Origin: Acinetobacter sp.
GTDB taxonomy: Bacteria > Pseudomonadota > Gammaproteobacteria > Pseudomonadales > Moraxellaceae
Direction of reading: 5' to 3'
Length of the DNA stretch: 58,936 nt
Assembly (NCBI GenBank): GCA_030152275.1
Contig: JASLHF010000051.1
Location: 1 to 58,936 of the forward strand
Shown: in pieces, positions 25,631-35,170 of the stretch
Numbering within the stretch: the stretch's first letter is position 1
Layout of the letters: every line of letters starts with the position of its first letter
Made by a program: the position numbers and the translations under genes
The notes under the pieces: generated by a model
What the model was told of the DNA's origin: nothing
The model's database searches: none
What the model saw: only the letters and a program-made list of their open reading frames with translations

Positions 25631-26032
25631 TTAATTATTGCGTGCATCCTGATCCTGCTGAATCAGTTCAATTTTGTAGCCATCTGGATCTTCTACAAAC
25701 GCAATTACAGTTACTCCACCCTTCATAGGACCAGCTTCACGAACCACATTCCCACCGCGCGCTTTAATCTCTTCGCAAGCCTTATAGGCATCGTCCACGC
25801 CGACTGCAATATGGCCATAAGCATTCCCCAGCTCATAGCTTTCTGTATCCCAGTTATGAGTCAGTTCAAGCACTGTATGATTTTCTTCATCGCCATACCC
25901 CACAAATGCTAATGTAAAACGACCTTCTTCATAGTCACGCTTACGAAGCAAAGTCATACCAAGGACTTCAGTATAAAACGCCAAAGAGCGTTCTAAATTG
26001 CCTACACGTAACATGGTATGCAGCATGCGCAT
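25631..26032 (-). CDS. gloA: Lactoylglutathione lyase (glyoxalase I)
   Basis: 133-residue VOC-fold enzyme that isomerises the methylglyoxal-glutathione hemithioacetal to S-D-lactoylglutathione in the cytosol. The metal ligands known from the nickel-type enzyme are all in register: H5, E56, H74 (AYGHIAVGV) and E122 (IELIQQD). RSLAFYTEVLGM and DPDGYKIEL are family hallmarks. Length is standard. No neighbour links it to an operon. Confidence 0.95.
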   Translation of the reverse strand: MRMLHTMLRVGNLERSLAFYTEVLGMTLLRKRDYEEGRFTLAFVGYGDEENHTVLELTHNWDTESYELGNAYGHIAVGVDDAYKACEEIKARGGNVVREAGPMKGGVTVIAFVEDPDGYKIELIQQDQDARNN

Positions 26033-26212
26033 GATGGATTTTCCTCAATCGATAATTCTTGCTGAATACTATAGGGATTTCAGGACTTAATTTCAATTTT
26101 TGACCCAAGCTGCCCTGCTTTTAATTAGGCTCTCAGAACTAAATCTTCTCCTGATTTGGGATAATTGAATATATACTTAGGCTATTTTTACAGTACAAAT
26201 AACGAGACATAA

Positions 26213-26250
26213 AAAAAGCCCAAACCAGCTGATGATGTTTTGGGCTTTTT
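26213..26250. terminator. Terminator of ampG
   Basis: A 12-bp stem (A5-GCCCAAA with TTTGGGC-T5) around a 14-base loop, 19 bases beyond the ampG stop codon. A and T runs on both sides make it bidirectional. Confidence 0.85.
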
Positions 26251-26268
26251 AAAATTTATGAGCTGAGA

Positions 26269-28404
26269 TTATTGCGTTTTTTGTTCATGTTCACGCAATA
26301 ATTTTGCCACCCAGACCACTAAAATTAAAATCGGGATGCCGATTAAAGTGGTCATCAAGAAGAATTTTGGATAACCAATATTCGTTACAATAGTGCCTGA
26401 ATATCCGCCCAAAATTTTAGGGGTTAAGGTCATTAACGAACTGAAAATAGCATACTGAACCGCAGTAAATGAAACACTGGTTAAACTCGACAAGAAAGCA
26501 ATAAATGCCGCACCAGCCAAACCGGATGCCAAGTTATCAACAATAATGGCAAAATACAGCCACAATGAACTGTAAGTCTTGATGACTTTGCCCTTAACTT
26601 CAATATTTCCACTGTCAGCATCTGTTAAATGCACCGGCTGTATATCAATATCCAAAGTACTTGCAGGCGCAGCGTCATTCACGCTATAGCGGTGCTGCTG
26701 GCTTAATACCACATGCCCGCCAGAAATCACTTCTGCATGAATTATTTTTGACGGAGAAGCAGCCAAATCCTGTCCCGGTACAGCTGCAGTAAATATACCG
26801 TCTTTGTCCAGTTTAGCCTCAAAGTTTTTATTATCTAGTGTCAGCTGCAGTTTTTGATCAGGTGCCAGCTCTTGAGCATACTGTCCACGCACCACAATGC
26901 TGTTTTTGCTTTCGGCAGCATTTACCGTATTGTCTGCAGTCAGCGGAAAGAGCAGCAGCGCAGCATCTGATGCACCATTTAAATATGGCATACTGACTTT
27001 AACCGCATGCGCATCATCCTGTAAATAACCCGCAGTGGCGCTGACTGCTTCGCCAGATTTCAGCACATCTGCCGGTACACTCAGCGTCCAAGCGCCAGTA
27101 TCATCGGGCTGCACTGTATAGGAATGCTCTGCGATATTCAGACTAACATTACTTAAAGGCTGTCCGGATTTAACTAAGCCGATAAAAATAAGATTGGTTG
27201 AGCTAGCCAATACTGCACCAACAAACATCAGTTTCATAATGTTCATGCGCTGCGCAAGCAAGCCGCCTAAGAAACCGCCGACCAAGCTAAAAATCACCCC
27301 ATAGACTTTTACAGCTTCCGCAATTTGCTCTTTAGAAAAGTTTAAATCTTGGTAGAACACATTGGAAATCACACCGGCAATAATGTCTGAAATACGGTAA
27401 AAACCAATCAGCAGCAGCAGCACCAACGCAAGTTTTAAGCCATAACGTTTAAAGAAATCTGCTATAGGATTGACCCATGTTTCAAACGCCATTTGCTTAT
27501 TGACTGCCCCCATCTTCACTAAGCTTGCGCCCACAGCCAAAGCAACCGCGGCCGAGCCCAGAAAACGCACCGCCTCAAAACAGAACAGCAAAAAAGAATC
27601 TTCAATCTTCAGCTTTGCTTCTACAGCCTGAATCGCGTCGCCTGAAAAATAAAAACACAGTACAAAACTAATGACTGCTGCAAAAAACACAGCAACCAGC
27701 CGGTAATAGTCTGTACGCTGATAATCTTTTTGCACACGGATGACATTTGGTTCACGAATGAGCAGCGTTGTAATGATCCCCACCAGCATCACACCAGCCA
27801 TGGCAAAATACGTAGTCCGCCAAGCTTCATATATATAGTTGCCTTTAGCGGTTCCTAAATAAGCTGCCAAAAACAAAGCGCCCGCTCCGGCAACGATCAT
27901 GCCAATACGGTAACCCGCATTATAGGTCGAGGCCAAAACGGTCTGCATTTCCGTTTCCGCCAGCTCAATGCGGTAAGCATCAATCACAATATCCTGTGTG
28001 GCTGCAGAAAAGCCCAGCAGCACCGCTCCGGCCGCCATTTGATATAGATAGCTTTGCCCCAGCGCAGGATTGGAACTGGCCATAATCATAATTGCACAGA
28101 CAATCAGGCACTGTGCGATCAGTAGCCATGCACGGCGGCGTCCCAGCAATTTGGTCAGTACGGGAACCGGCAGTTCATCAACCAGCGGCGCCCAAACAAA
28201 TTTGAAAGAATAGCCCAGTGCAGCCCAGCTGAAATATGTCACGGCGCTTTTTTCAATGCCGGCTTCGCCCAGCCATAAAGACAAGCTGGAGAAAATCAGC
28301 AGGATTGGAATACCTGCTGAAAAGCCCAAAAACAGCATAATTAATGCGCGCCGGTCTAAAAATGCTGTAAATGCCGATTTCCATCCGGTTGATTGAGTTG
28401 TCAT
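26269..28404 (-). CDS. ampG: AmpG-family muropeptide permease with a large periplasmic insertion
   Basis: A 711-residue MFS transporter that imports GlcNAc-anhydroMurNAc peptides from cell-wall turnover for recycling. The N-terminal half has the family blocks FLGFSAGIPILLIFSSLSLW and KFVWAPLVDELPVP. E. coli AmpG has 491 residues; here about 195 extra residues (about 412-605) are inserted between late membrane helices. They are Ig-like: SYTVQPDDTGAWTLSVP, GQYAQELAPDQKLQLTLDNK and a KDGIFTAAVPG strand pair, suggesting two beta-sandwich domains. The core continues at YFAIIVDNLASGLAGAAF. This architecture appears usual for Acinetobacter, but the inserted domain's role is unknown. No ampR or beta-lactamase lies nearby. 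Confidence 0.88.
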   Translation of the reverse strand: MTTQSTGWKSAFTAFLDRRALIMLFLGFSAGIPILLIFSSLSLWLGEAGIEKSAVTYFSWAALGYSFKFVWAPLVDELPVPVLTKLLGRRRAWLLIAQCLIVCAIMIMASSNPALGQSYLYQMAAGAVLLGFSAATQDIVIDAYRIELAETEMQTVLASTYNAGYRIGMIVAGAGALFLAAYLGTAKGNYIYEAWRTTYFAMAGVMLVGIITTLLIREPNVIRVQKDYQRTDYYRLVAVFFAAVISFVLCFYFSGDAIQAVEAKLKIEDSFLLFCFEAVRFLGSAAVALAVGASLVKMGAVNKQMAFETWVNPIADFFKRYGLKLALVLLLLIGFYRISDIIAGVISNVFYQDLNFSKEQIAEAVKVYGVIFSLVGGFLGGLLAQRMNIMKLMFVGAVLASSTNLIFIGLVKSGQPLSNVSLNIAEHSYTVQPDDTGAWTLSVPADVLKSGEAVSATAGYLQDDAHAVKVSMPYLNGASDAALLLFPLTADNTVNAAESKNSIVVRGQYAQELAPDQKLQLTLDNKNFEAKLDKDGIFTAAVPGQDLAASPSKIIHAEVISGGHVVLSQQHRYSVNDAAPASTLDIDIQPVHLTDADSGNIEVKGKVIKTYSSLWLYFAIIVDNLASGLAGAAFIAFLSSLTSVSFTAVQYAIFSSLMTLTPKILGGYSGTIVTNIGYPKFFLMTTLIGIPILILVVWVAKLLREHEQKTQ

Positions 28405-28583
28405 TAGTTTATTTTTGTCTAAAAACGATTGCTGCTATTCAATCGCTTAATGGCTTCGGTTTCAACTATATTTACGCAATGATTGTTTTATTTATCGAGA
28501 AAATTATAGCGCTTGCTTGATCTTTTTGCCGAATCCAGTATACCTTTAAATTCTGCCGTCATTTATTTGTTTTGGATTCTACA

Positions 28584-31226
28584 GTGCCGCAAAAACTCGA
28601 AAATATTCAACCTTCTCTCTCTACTCAACCAACAGAACCAAACAAAAGCGAAATACAAGAACAATCCCTGCAAACTTTGCTGCGGAGCGCATTTGAGCGC
28701 CCAGAAATTCAAAATACCTTAAATAAAACGAAATTAAGCGCACAGCAGCTGACGCACCTGACTGACTTAAAAAAAATTCCAACATCAACCAAGCGTATTA
28801 AACCGCTTAATGATTTTTTAGGCCAAGATCGCGCCCGCGCTTCTGTTGAAGCCGGCATCGCATTGCCATATTCAGGCTACAACATTTTTGCTGTAGGTAC
28901 AGCCGGCTTAGGCAAACGCACAATGATCAAGCGGCTGCTGCAGCAGCATGCTAAGAATATGCGCACCCCGGATGACTGGGTTTATGTCTATAATTTCAAA
29001 CATCCGCGAGCACCAATTGCCCTTCAGCTGCCTGTCGGTCAGGCGCCAAAATTTCAGGCAGCGCTGCATCAAATGTGGCAAACCATTTTAAAACAGCTGG
29101 AACGGCGCTTTACTGCAGAAACGTACCATAACCGAATTGAAATGATCCGCCAGCAAACTGGCGATGTGCAGCAGCAGGCGCTTGTCGAACTGACCAAAGA
29201 AGGTGACGAACTGGGCCTGAAACTGATTTCACAAGATGATGAGCACTGTTTTGTACCCGTACAGCATGTCAGCGGCAAAGTGCTGGAAATGTCGAAAGAA
29301 GACATCAATGCCCTAAACAGCAAAGAACGTGCGGAAATTGCATCCAATATCCGCTACATGAATAAAAAACTGGAACGTTTGGGCTTACACTTGGGCGATT
29401 TAGAAGATGATGCCCGCGATAAAGTGCAAGTGCTGAATCGCGACATTGCTAAACAAGTGGTGCTGCCGCGCATTGACCAGCTGCTGAACAAATACAGCGC
29501 AGTGAATGGACTGGAAGATTATTTTAAATATTATGCCGAAGACGTTATTAATAATGTTGAAATGGTGCTGGAACAGGAAGAAGACGATTTCACTCCTGGC
29601 GTATTCAGCCGTGTGCCGTCACGCTATCAGGCCAATATTATTGTTACCCATAAGGCGCATTCCGGCGCGCCTGTTATCTTTGAAGATTTTCCTACACATT
29701 ACAACCTGTTGGGCCATGTTGAACAGCTCACCCAAAACGGCACCATTACCACTGACTTTACCTTAATCCGTCCCGGCTCACTGCATAAAGCCAATGGCGG
29801 TTTTCTCATGCTGGAGGCAGAACAGCTGCTGGAACAGCCTTATGCATGGCAAGGCTTAAAGCGCGCGCTGAAATCCGGCCAGCTGAAACTGTCTTCGCTA
29901 GAGCACATGCTGACACTTACTGGCAGTATTTCTATTGAACCGGCCTCTATTCCGCTCAATATTAAAGTGGTGCTTCTGGCTGAGCCTGAAATTTATTATG
30001 AAATTTTAGAGTTAGAACCGGAACTGGGCAGTGTCTTTAAAATTCGTGCAGACTTTACCGACACACTGCAGCGCAATGAAAACAATGAGCAGGCCTATAT
30101 GCAGCTGATTGCTGATTATGTGCAGGCCGATAAACTGCTGCCGTTTGACCGCTCTGCACTGGCTGCTCTACTCACCGATTCCAGCCGTCAAGCTGAAGAC
30201 CAAAGCTCACTGTCTTTACACGCTTTAACGCTGGGCGATTTAATCCGGGAAGCGCATCACCATGCAGCCAAAGCCGGCGACAGCATGGTCACCGATCAGC
30301 ACATCAACACAGCGCTGGATCACCGCAAATACCGTCTTGGCTATTTACGCGAACTGTACTGGCAGGATTTGTCCCGCGGTACGCAGCTGATTGAAACCAA
30401 AGGCCACCGCCTTGGCCAAATCAATGCCTTGTCGGTTATTCACTATGCTGATGTAGAATTTGGCCTGCCTTCACGCTTAACTGCATCAGTCTATCAGGGC
30501 GGCGGCGATATTTTAGATATTGAACGCAGTGTCGAGCTGGGCGGTTCATTGCATGCCAAAGGTGTGCTGTTGATGTCTAGCTTCTTAAAAGCGCATTTTG
30601 GCCGTGAACAGATCTTGCACTTTTCAGCGGCGCTTGCCTTTGAACAAAGCTATGGCCAAGTTGATGGCGACAGCGCAACTGTAGCTGAACTTTCTGCTTT
30701 AATTTCCGCAATCAGCCAATTGCCGATTGACCAATCTTGGGCAATTACCGGCTCAATGAACCAATTGGGCCAAGTTCAGCCGATTGGCGGCGTCAATGCG
30801 AAAATTGAAGGTTTCTATGATGCATGTAAACTGCAGGGCTTGACCGGTAAGCAAGGCGTAATTATTCCGCGTCAAAACATGCAGCACCTAATGCTGCGCA
30901 AAGATGTAATTGAAGCGGTCAATGCCGGCCAGTTCCACATTCATGCCATTGATACCATTGATCAGGCGCTTGAAATCCTGATGGCTCGCCCTGTAGGTAC
31001 GCTAGATAAAAAAGGCCGCTACAGTAAAAATTCAATTTTTGCTGCAGTCATGGAACAGCTAGAATACTGGCAAGCAATCGAAGATGGCGCAGAACTGGAA
31101 GAAGAACCGAAGAAAAAGAAAAAAAAGAAGAAGGACAAGAAAAAGGCAAAGCTGGCAAAACAAGCGCAGCAGCAGGCAGAAGAAACCGCCACTGAACTGA
31201 GCAATGAAACGCAGGCTGAGGATTAA
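28584..31226 (+). CDS. Lon-like ATP-dependent protease (YcbZ/LonH type)
   Basis: About 880 residues. An AAA-like N-terminal region has Walker A GTAGLGKRTM near 107-116. A middle domain contains HKANGGFLMLEAEQLL, and the C-terminal Lon S16 proteolytic domain has the Ser-Lys dyad: Ser at about 697 in VDGDSATVAE and Lys at about 740 in GGVNAKIEGF. This order matches the YcbZ/LonH group rather than canonical Lon. The C-terminal 45 residues are a hydrophilic tail with a run of eight lysines, then Glu/Gln-rich sequence. I prefer GTG 28584 (GGA upstream) over TTG 28572. Substrates are unknown. Confidence 0.88.
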   Translation: MPQKLENIQPSLSTQPTEPNKSEIQEQSLQTLLRSAFERPEIQNTLNKTKLSAQQLTHLTDLKKIPTSTKRIKPLNDFLGQDRARASVEAGIALPYSGYNIFAVGTAGLGKRTMIKRLLQQHAKNMRTPDDWVYVYNFKHPRAPIALQLPVGQAPKFQAALHQMWQTILKQLERRFTAETYHNRIEMIRQQTGDVQQQALVELTKEGDELGLKLISQDDEHCFVPVQHVSGKVLEMSKEDINALNSKERAEIASNIRYMNKKLERLGLHLGDLEDDARDKVQVLNRDIAKQVVLPRIDQLLNKYSAVNGLEDYFKYYAEDVINNVEMVLEQEEDDFTPGVFSRVPSRYQANIIVTHKAHSGAPVIFEDFPTHYNLLGHVEQLTQNGTITTDFTLIRPGSLHKANGGFLMLEAEQLLEQPYAWQGLKRALKSGQLKLSSLEHMLTLTGSISIEPASIPLNIKVVLLAEPEIYYEILELEPELGSVFKIRADFTDTLQRNENNEQAYMQLIADYVQADKLLPFDRSALAALLTDSSRQAEDQSSLSLHALTLGDLIREAHHHAAKAGDSMVTDQHINTALDHRKYRLGYLRELYWQDLSRGTQLIETKGHRLGQINALSVIHYADVEFGLPSRLTASVYQGGGDILDIERSVELGGSLHAKGVLLMSSFLKAHFGREQILHFSAALAFEQSYGQVDGDSATVAELSALISAISQLPIDQSWAITGSMNQLGQVQPIGGVNAKIEGFYDACKLQGLTGKQGVIIPRQNMQHLMLRKDVIEAVNAGQFHIHAIDTIDQALEILMARPVGTLDKKGRYSKNSIFAAVMEQLEYWQAIEDGAELEEEPKKKKKKKKDKKKAKLAKQAQQQAEETATELSNETQAED

Positions 31227-31275
31227 TCCCGGCCTGCTGCTCGAACTTAGCAAATGCAAGCCCCAAAACCTGAAT

Positions 31276-31306
31276 AAAAAAAGCACCTCAATTAGGTGCT
31301 TTTTTT
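31276..31306. terminator. Bidirectional terminator between the Lon-like gene and grxD
   Basis: A7-GCACCT pairs with AGGTGC-T7 around a five-base loop. It serves both convergent genes. Confidence 0.92.
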
Positions 31307-31376
31307 ATTGAAGGCAGAACATCTGCCCAAGCTAAAACTAAACGCTATTTCGTCAGTTTCCGCTTTTAAAACATAC

Positions 31377-31718
31377 TTATGCTTCAGGCGCTGGGCTATA
31401 TTGCTCAACTAAAGTTTTCAGTTCGCCTTTTTGGAACATGTCCAGCATGATGTCGCTGCCACCGATCAGTTCACCGTTAATCCACAGCTGCGGGAAAGTC
31501 GGCCAGTTAGCAATTTGCGGCAAAGTTGCGCGGATGTCTGGATTTTCCAGAATGTTCACATATGCAAATGGACGGCCAATTTGACTGAGTGCTTCAACTG
31601 CGCGCGCAGAGAAACCGCATTGCGGGAATTGTGGAGTGCCTTTCATATAAAGCAAAACTGCATGTTTGGCAATTTGGTCACGAATTAACGCTTCTGTATC
31701 GCGTGCTTGTTCAGTCAT
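31377..31718 (-). CDS. grxD: Monothiol glutaredoxin (Grx4 type)
   Basis: 113-residue cytosolic protein of the CGFS class, which carries [2Fe-2S] clusters with glutathione and BolA partners rather than acting as a disulfide reductase. The signature MKGTPQFPQCGFSARA places the active cysteine at C34. FPQLWINGELIGGSDI is the glutathione-binding block. ATG 31718 has GAGGA upstream; the longer frame to 31757 is not used. Confidence 0.95.
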   Translation of the reverse strand: MTEQARDTEALIRDQIAKHAVLLYMKGTPQFPQCGFSARAVEALSQIGRPFAYVNILENPDIRATLPQIANWPTFPQLWINGELIGGSDIMLDMFQKGELKTLVEQYSPAPEA

Positions 31719-31916
31719 TGATATATCCTCAATAAATCTGCATCGCATTATACCCAAAACTCAGCAAAACAGTATGACTAAAGCAATAATTCCAATTTTA
31801 TTTGCAATCGGGCTTTAAATCTGGGGGAGTTTTTGCTTATATAGAACGTCTTGGCACATAAACTATATGTAGCCAAATGCAAATTTTTCAATCCACCTAA
31901 CAGATAAGAGTTAGTC

Positions 31917-33128
31917 ATGAACAACATTACCCTTGCCCCTGTGCAAACTGATCAACCATCTCATTTGATGCCTGTCTTTGGCCGTCAGCCGATCAGCTTT
32001 GTCCGAGGACGAGGTTCTTATCTTTATACAGAAGACGGTACAGAATATTTTGACTCTCTGACCGGTATTGCTGTCTGCGGTTTGGGTCACGCCCACCCTG
32101 CGGTTACAGCAGCCATCGCCGATCAGGCGGCAACTTTAATTCATACCAGCAATATTTTTGAAGTGCCTTGGCAGACTGCTGCGGCGCAAAAATTAGCAGA
32201 AGTTGCCGGCATGGAAGAAGTCTTCTTTTCAAACTCCGGCGCAGAATCAAATGAAGGCGCGATTAAAATCGCGCGTAAATTTGGCCATTTGCAAGGTGTT
32301 GCCAACCCTAAAATTATTGTGGCAGATCATTCATTCCACGGACGCACATTGGCTACCTTGTCTGCAACAGGCAACAAAAAAGTTCAGGAAGGCTTTGCTC
32401 CCTTGGTTGAAGGTTTTATCCGCGTACCATTCGGTGATATTGAAGCCATTGAAGAAGCAGCCATCAACCATCCAGACATCGTGGCGATTTTAGTTGAACC
32501 GATTCAAGGTGAAGGCGGCGTGAATACTGCGCCGCAAGGCTTCAGCTATTTGGAAGAAATCCGTCAAATCTGCAACCAGCACAACTGGCTGATGATGCTG
32601 GATGAAGTGCAAACAGGCAATGGCCGTACCGGCAAATACTTTGCTTATCAGCACACCAGCATTATTCCTGATGTATTAACCACAGCCAAAGGTCTAGGCA
32701 ATGGCTTCCCGATTGGCGCAGTCATGACTCAAGGACGCGGCGTGGGCGTGTTGACCGCAGGCAACCATGGCTCGACTTACAGCGGTACACCGTTAGGTTC
32801 ACGTGTGGTGTATACGGTGATTGATACAATCCAAAAAGAAAATTTAGTTGATAATGCTGCTGAAAAAGGCGCATATATTGTGAATCAATTAACTGAAAAA
32901 TTGGCGGATCAGAATGTAACAGTTCGCGGATTTGGTTTAATGATTGGTATTGAACTGCCAAAACCATGTGCCGAATTGGTCGAAACTGCGCGTGACGAAT
33001 ATCACCTGATCATTAATGTCACAGCTGGCAATGTTATCCGCTTATTGCCTGCACTAAACATTACTCAGACAGAAGCAGATCAATTAATTGAACGCATTGT
33101 AAAACTGGTTAAAGCCTTCCTTGCTTAA
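31917..33128 (+). CDS. argD: Class III aminotransferase, acetylornithine aminotransferase type
   Basis: 403-residue PLP enzyme. EEVFFSNSGAESNEGAIKIA binds the cofactor phosphate, MLDEVQTGNGRTGK holds the aspartate that contacts the PLP ring nitrogen, and Lys258 in TTAKGLGNGFPIGAVM forms the Schiff base. Family relationships favour N-acetylornithine/succinyldiaminopimelate aminotransferase in arginine and lysine synthesis. A role in arginine/ornithine breakdown (AstC) cannot be excluded, since no other arginine gene is adjacent. It has its own terminator and is convergent with the LysR gene. Confidence 0.87.
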   Translation: MNNITLAPVQTDQPSHLMPVFGRQPISFVRGRGSYLYTEDGTEYFDSLTGIAVCGLGHAHPAVTAAIADQAATLIHTSNIFEVPWQTAAAQKLAEVAGMEEVFFSNSGAESNEGAIKIARKFGHLQGVANPKIIVADHSFHGRTLATLSATGNKKVQEGFAPLVEGFIRVPFGDIEAIEEAAINHPDIVAILVEPIQGEGGVNTAPQGFSYLEEIRQICNQHNWLMMLDEVQTGNGRTGKYFAYQHTSIIPDVLTTAKGLGNGFPIGAVMTQGRGVGVLTAGNHGSTYSGTPLGSRVVYTVIDTIQKENLVDNAAEKGAYIVNQLTEKLADQNVTVRGFGLMIGIELPKPCAELVETARDEYHLIINVTAGNVIRLLPALNITQTEADQLIERIVKLVKAFLA

Positions 33129-33138
33129 GCTTAAGTCC

Positions 33139-33178
33139 AGATATAAAAAAAGCCGCATCAGCGGCTTTTTTTATATCT
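33139..33178. terminator. Bidirectional terminator between argD-like and LysR genes
   Basis: A perfect 18-bp stem (AGATAT-A7-GCCGC with its complement) around the loop ATCA. It separates two convergent genes. Confidence 0.93.
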
Positions 33179-33219
33179 ATTTCAATTACTTAAAAATAGG
33201 CTAAACTCAAAAAATTAAA

Positions 33220-34149
33220 TTATGAAGCACATTGGTAAATGCGGCCGCCAGGCAACTGGCTGAAATACTGTTTCAGTGCATCTAAACAGCGGTGAATTTT
33301 AATCGGCTGCTGATCATGCTTAGACATCACTGCGTACAAGGTATACGCTGGCAGTTTCCACTCAGGAAGCACCTCTACCAATGAACCACTCATTAAATCT
33401 TTTTGTATATCTAAATATAAGATACGGGTAATGCCATGCCCCTGCAGACATAAAGACTTTGCAACCAAAATATTGTTGGTCGAAAAGCGCGAACTCATCT
33501 CGACAGCAACATGTTCACCGGTCAGAGTATGATGAAATGATAAATTCTGATTATTTTTAATCAGATTAATACCGACTAAGTCATGTTTAGCCAAGTCATC
33601 TGGACGGGAAATAAGTGAAGACTGGTTAATAAAACTCGGTGCAGCGACCAGCACTTGCTCAACCCGCGCTAGCGGCACTGCAAATAACTGCTGATCATCA
33701 ATTTTAGGACTGATGCGCAGTGCAATATCAATCCGGCCGTCAATTAAATCTATATATTGGTTGTCCGCTTCCAAATGTACAGTTAAACCGCGATGAGCAG
33801 ACATCCAGTGTGAAAGCGCAGGAATGATATGATTTGCACATAATTCAGGCGTCGACGCAATGCGCAATTCCCCAACTAAATCATCCCGCAATTCATTGAT
33901 TCGGATTTTACCGCGTTCAGCGGCCGAGAGCATTTCTTGGCAGCTGTAAAAAAAAGCCTGGCCAGCTTCTGTTAAACTCAGTTTCCTAGTCGAACGGTGC
34001 AGCAGGATCACTTCCATATCTTGTTCTAATGAACGTATTTGCTGGCTAACTGCGCTAGTGGTAATACCCAATTCACGGGCAGCGCCACTGAATGAGTTCT
34101 TTTCCACAACACAGGCAAAAACACCCATTGCCCGAAGTTGATCTAACAT
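33220..34149 (-). CDS. LysR-family transcriptional regulator
   Basis: 309 residues from ATG 34149 (AGAGGG upstream). The N-terminal winged HTH contains SFSGAARELGITTSAVSQQIRSLE, split by the turn, followed by LLHRSTRKLSLTEAG. The remaining 220 residues form the two-lobed effector-binding domain. Divergent targets typical of LysR proteins are not obvious: the next gene upstream is the co-directional NlpD-like gene. The effector and regulon are unknown. Confidence 0.9.
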   Translation of the reverse strand: MLDQLRAMGVFACVVEKNSFSGAARELGITTSAVSQQIRSLEQDMEVILLHRSTRKLSLTEAGQAFFYSCQEMLSAAERGKIRINELRDDLVGELRIASTPELCANHIIPALSHWMSAHRGLTVHLEADNQYIDLIDGRIDIALRISPKIDDQQLFAVPLARVEQVLVAAPSFINQSSLISRPDDLAKHDLVGINLIKNNQNLSFHHTLTGEHVAVEMSSRFSTNNILVAKSLCLQGHGITRILYLDIQKDLMSGSLVEVLPEWKLPAYTLYAVMSKHDQQPIKIHRCLDALKQYFSQLPGGRIYQCAS

Positions 34150-34240
34150 AAATTTCCCTCTAAACTTATGAGATACTTTTGGTTTTGATAAAAGCATCTC
34201 ATTGTATTATACGGTGAAATCTATGCTTTGCATCATTTAT

Positions 34241-35062
34241 TTAATTATTTGGTAAAACATTCGATGGATTTATCGGCTTACCATCCAAGCGTACTTGGAA
34301 TTCCAGCATAGTGCTGCTGGTCCCGCTTGATCCCATTTCTGCTATGTGCTGTCCAGCTTTTACATTGTCCCCGCTTTTCACATTCATTTTGCTATTGTGC
34401 GCATAAGCCGTAATGTAGCCATTGATATGCTTAATTAAAATCAGATTACCATATTCCTTCAAGCCGTCAGCAGCATAGACCACCTGACCGTCTGCGGCTG
34501 CATAAATCGGATCGCCCAATTTCCCGCCATAACGTATGCCTTTGACATTGTTATCTGGATTGAACGATGAAATCACTGGCCCATTTGACGGTTTCATCCA
34601 GCGCAGCATAGAAGATTGAGCACTGACCGCTGGTGCAGTACGTACTGGCGCAGTTTGAACAGGAGATGACGCAACAGCTTGCTGATTTTGAGGCAGCGGC
34701 ACTGCTTGGCGCTGAATCGGCGCAGCCTGCGTCACTGCAGCTGTCGATGCGCTGCGGCGGCTAGCGCCATTTTTCAAACGAATCGACTGGCCTACATAAA
34801 TACGGTAAGGAGGCGCAATGTCATTCATTTCAGCCACACTGACATAGCTTAAACCATAGCGCGCAGAAATTGCGCTTAAGGTGTCGCCGGAACGCACTGT
34901 ATAAAAGTCTGGCGCGGCCGCATAGCGCGTCACATTATTAACTTGAGGCTTTGATGCGCAGCCGCTCAAAATAACGGTCGTAACAGCTGCCGCTGAAATC
35001 ACCAGTGACTTTATGAATGCTGCTGGGGCTGTACTTAAACGGGCTTGTGACACCAGGGACAT
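34241..35062 (-). CDS. nlpD: NlpD-like lipoprotein: LysM plus degenerate LytM domain
   Basis: 273-residue lipoprotein (lipobox ILSGC) with a LysM domain (YTVRSGDTLSAISARYGLS), an Ala/Gln/Pro-rich linker and a C-terminal LytM/M23 domain. The zinc-binding H-x-x-x-D motif is replaced by VKGIRYGG, and the last HxH motif reads LEFQVR, so it cannot cleave peptidoglycan and instead probably activates a cell-division amidase, as NlpD does for AmiC. The start at 35062 has GAGAGGAAG upstream. It lies downstream of surE, matching the surE-nlpD order of other gammaproteobacteria. rpoS and pcm are missing from this spot. Confidence 0.88.
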   Translation of the reverse strand: MSLVSQARLSTAPAAFIKSLVISAAAVTTVILSGCASKPQVNNVTRYAAAPDFYTVRSGDTLSAISARYGLSYVSVAEMNDIAPPYRIYVGQSIRLKNGASRRSASTAAVTQAAPIQRQAVPLPQNQQAVASSPVQTAPVRTAPAVSAQSSMLRWMKPSNGPVISSFNPDNNVKGIRYGGKLGDPIYAAADGQVVYAADGLKEYGNLILIKHINGYITAYAHNSKMNVKSGDNVKAGQHIAEMGSSGTSSTMLEFQVRLDGKPINPSNVLPNN

Positions 35063-35170
35063 TATCTTCCTCTCTAACACAAATAATCAAAATGCAAACA
35101 GTGCGCTAAGATTAGCAAAAAACGCCAACAAAAAAGCTGCACTTTCAGTATTTTCACAAAGTTATAACAC

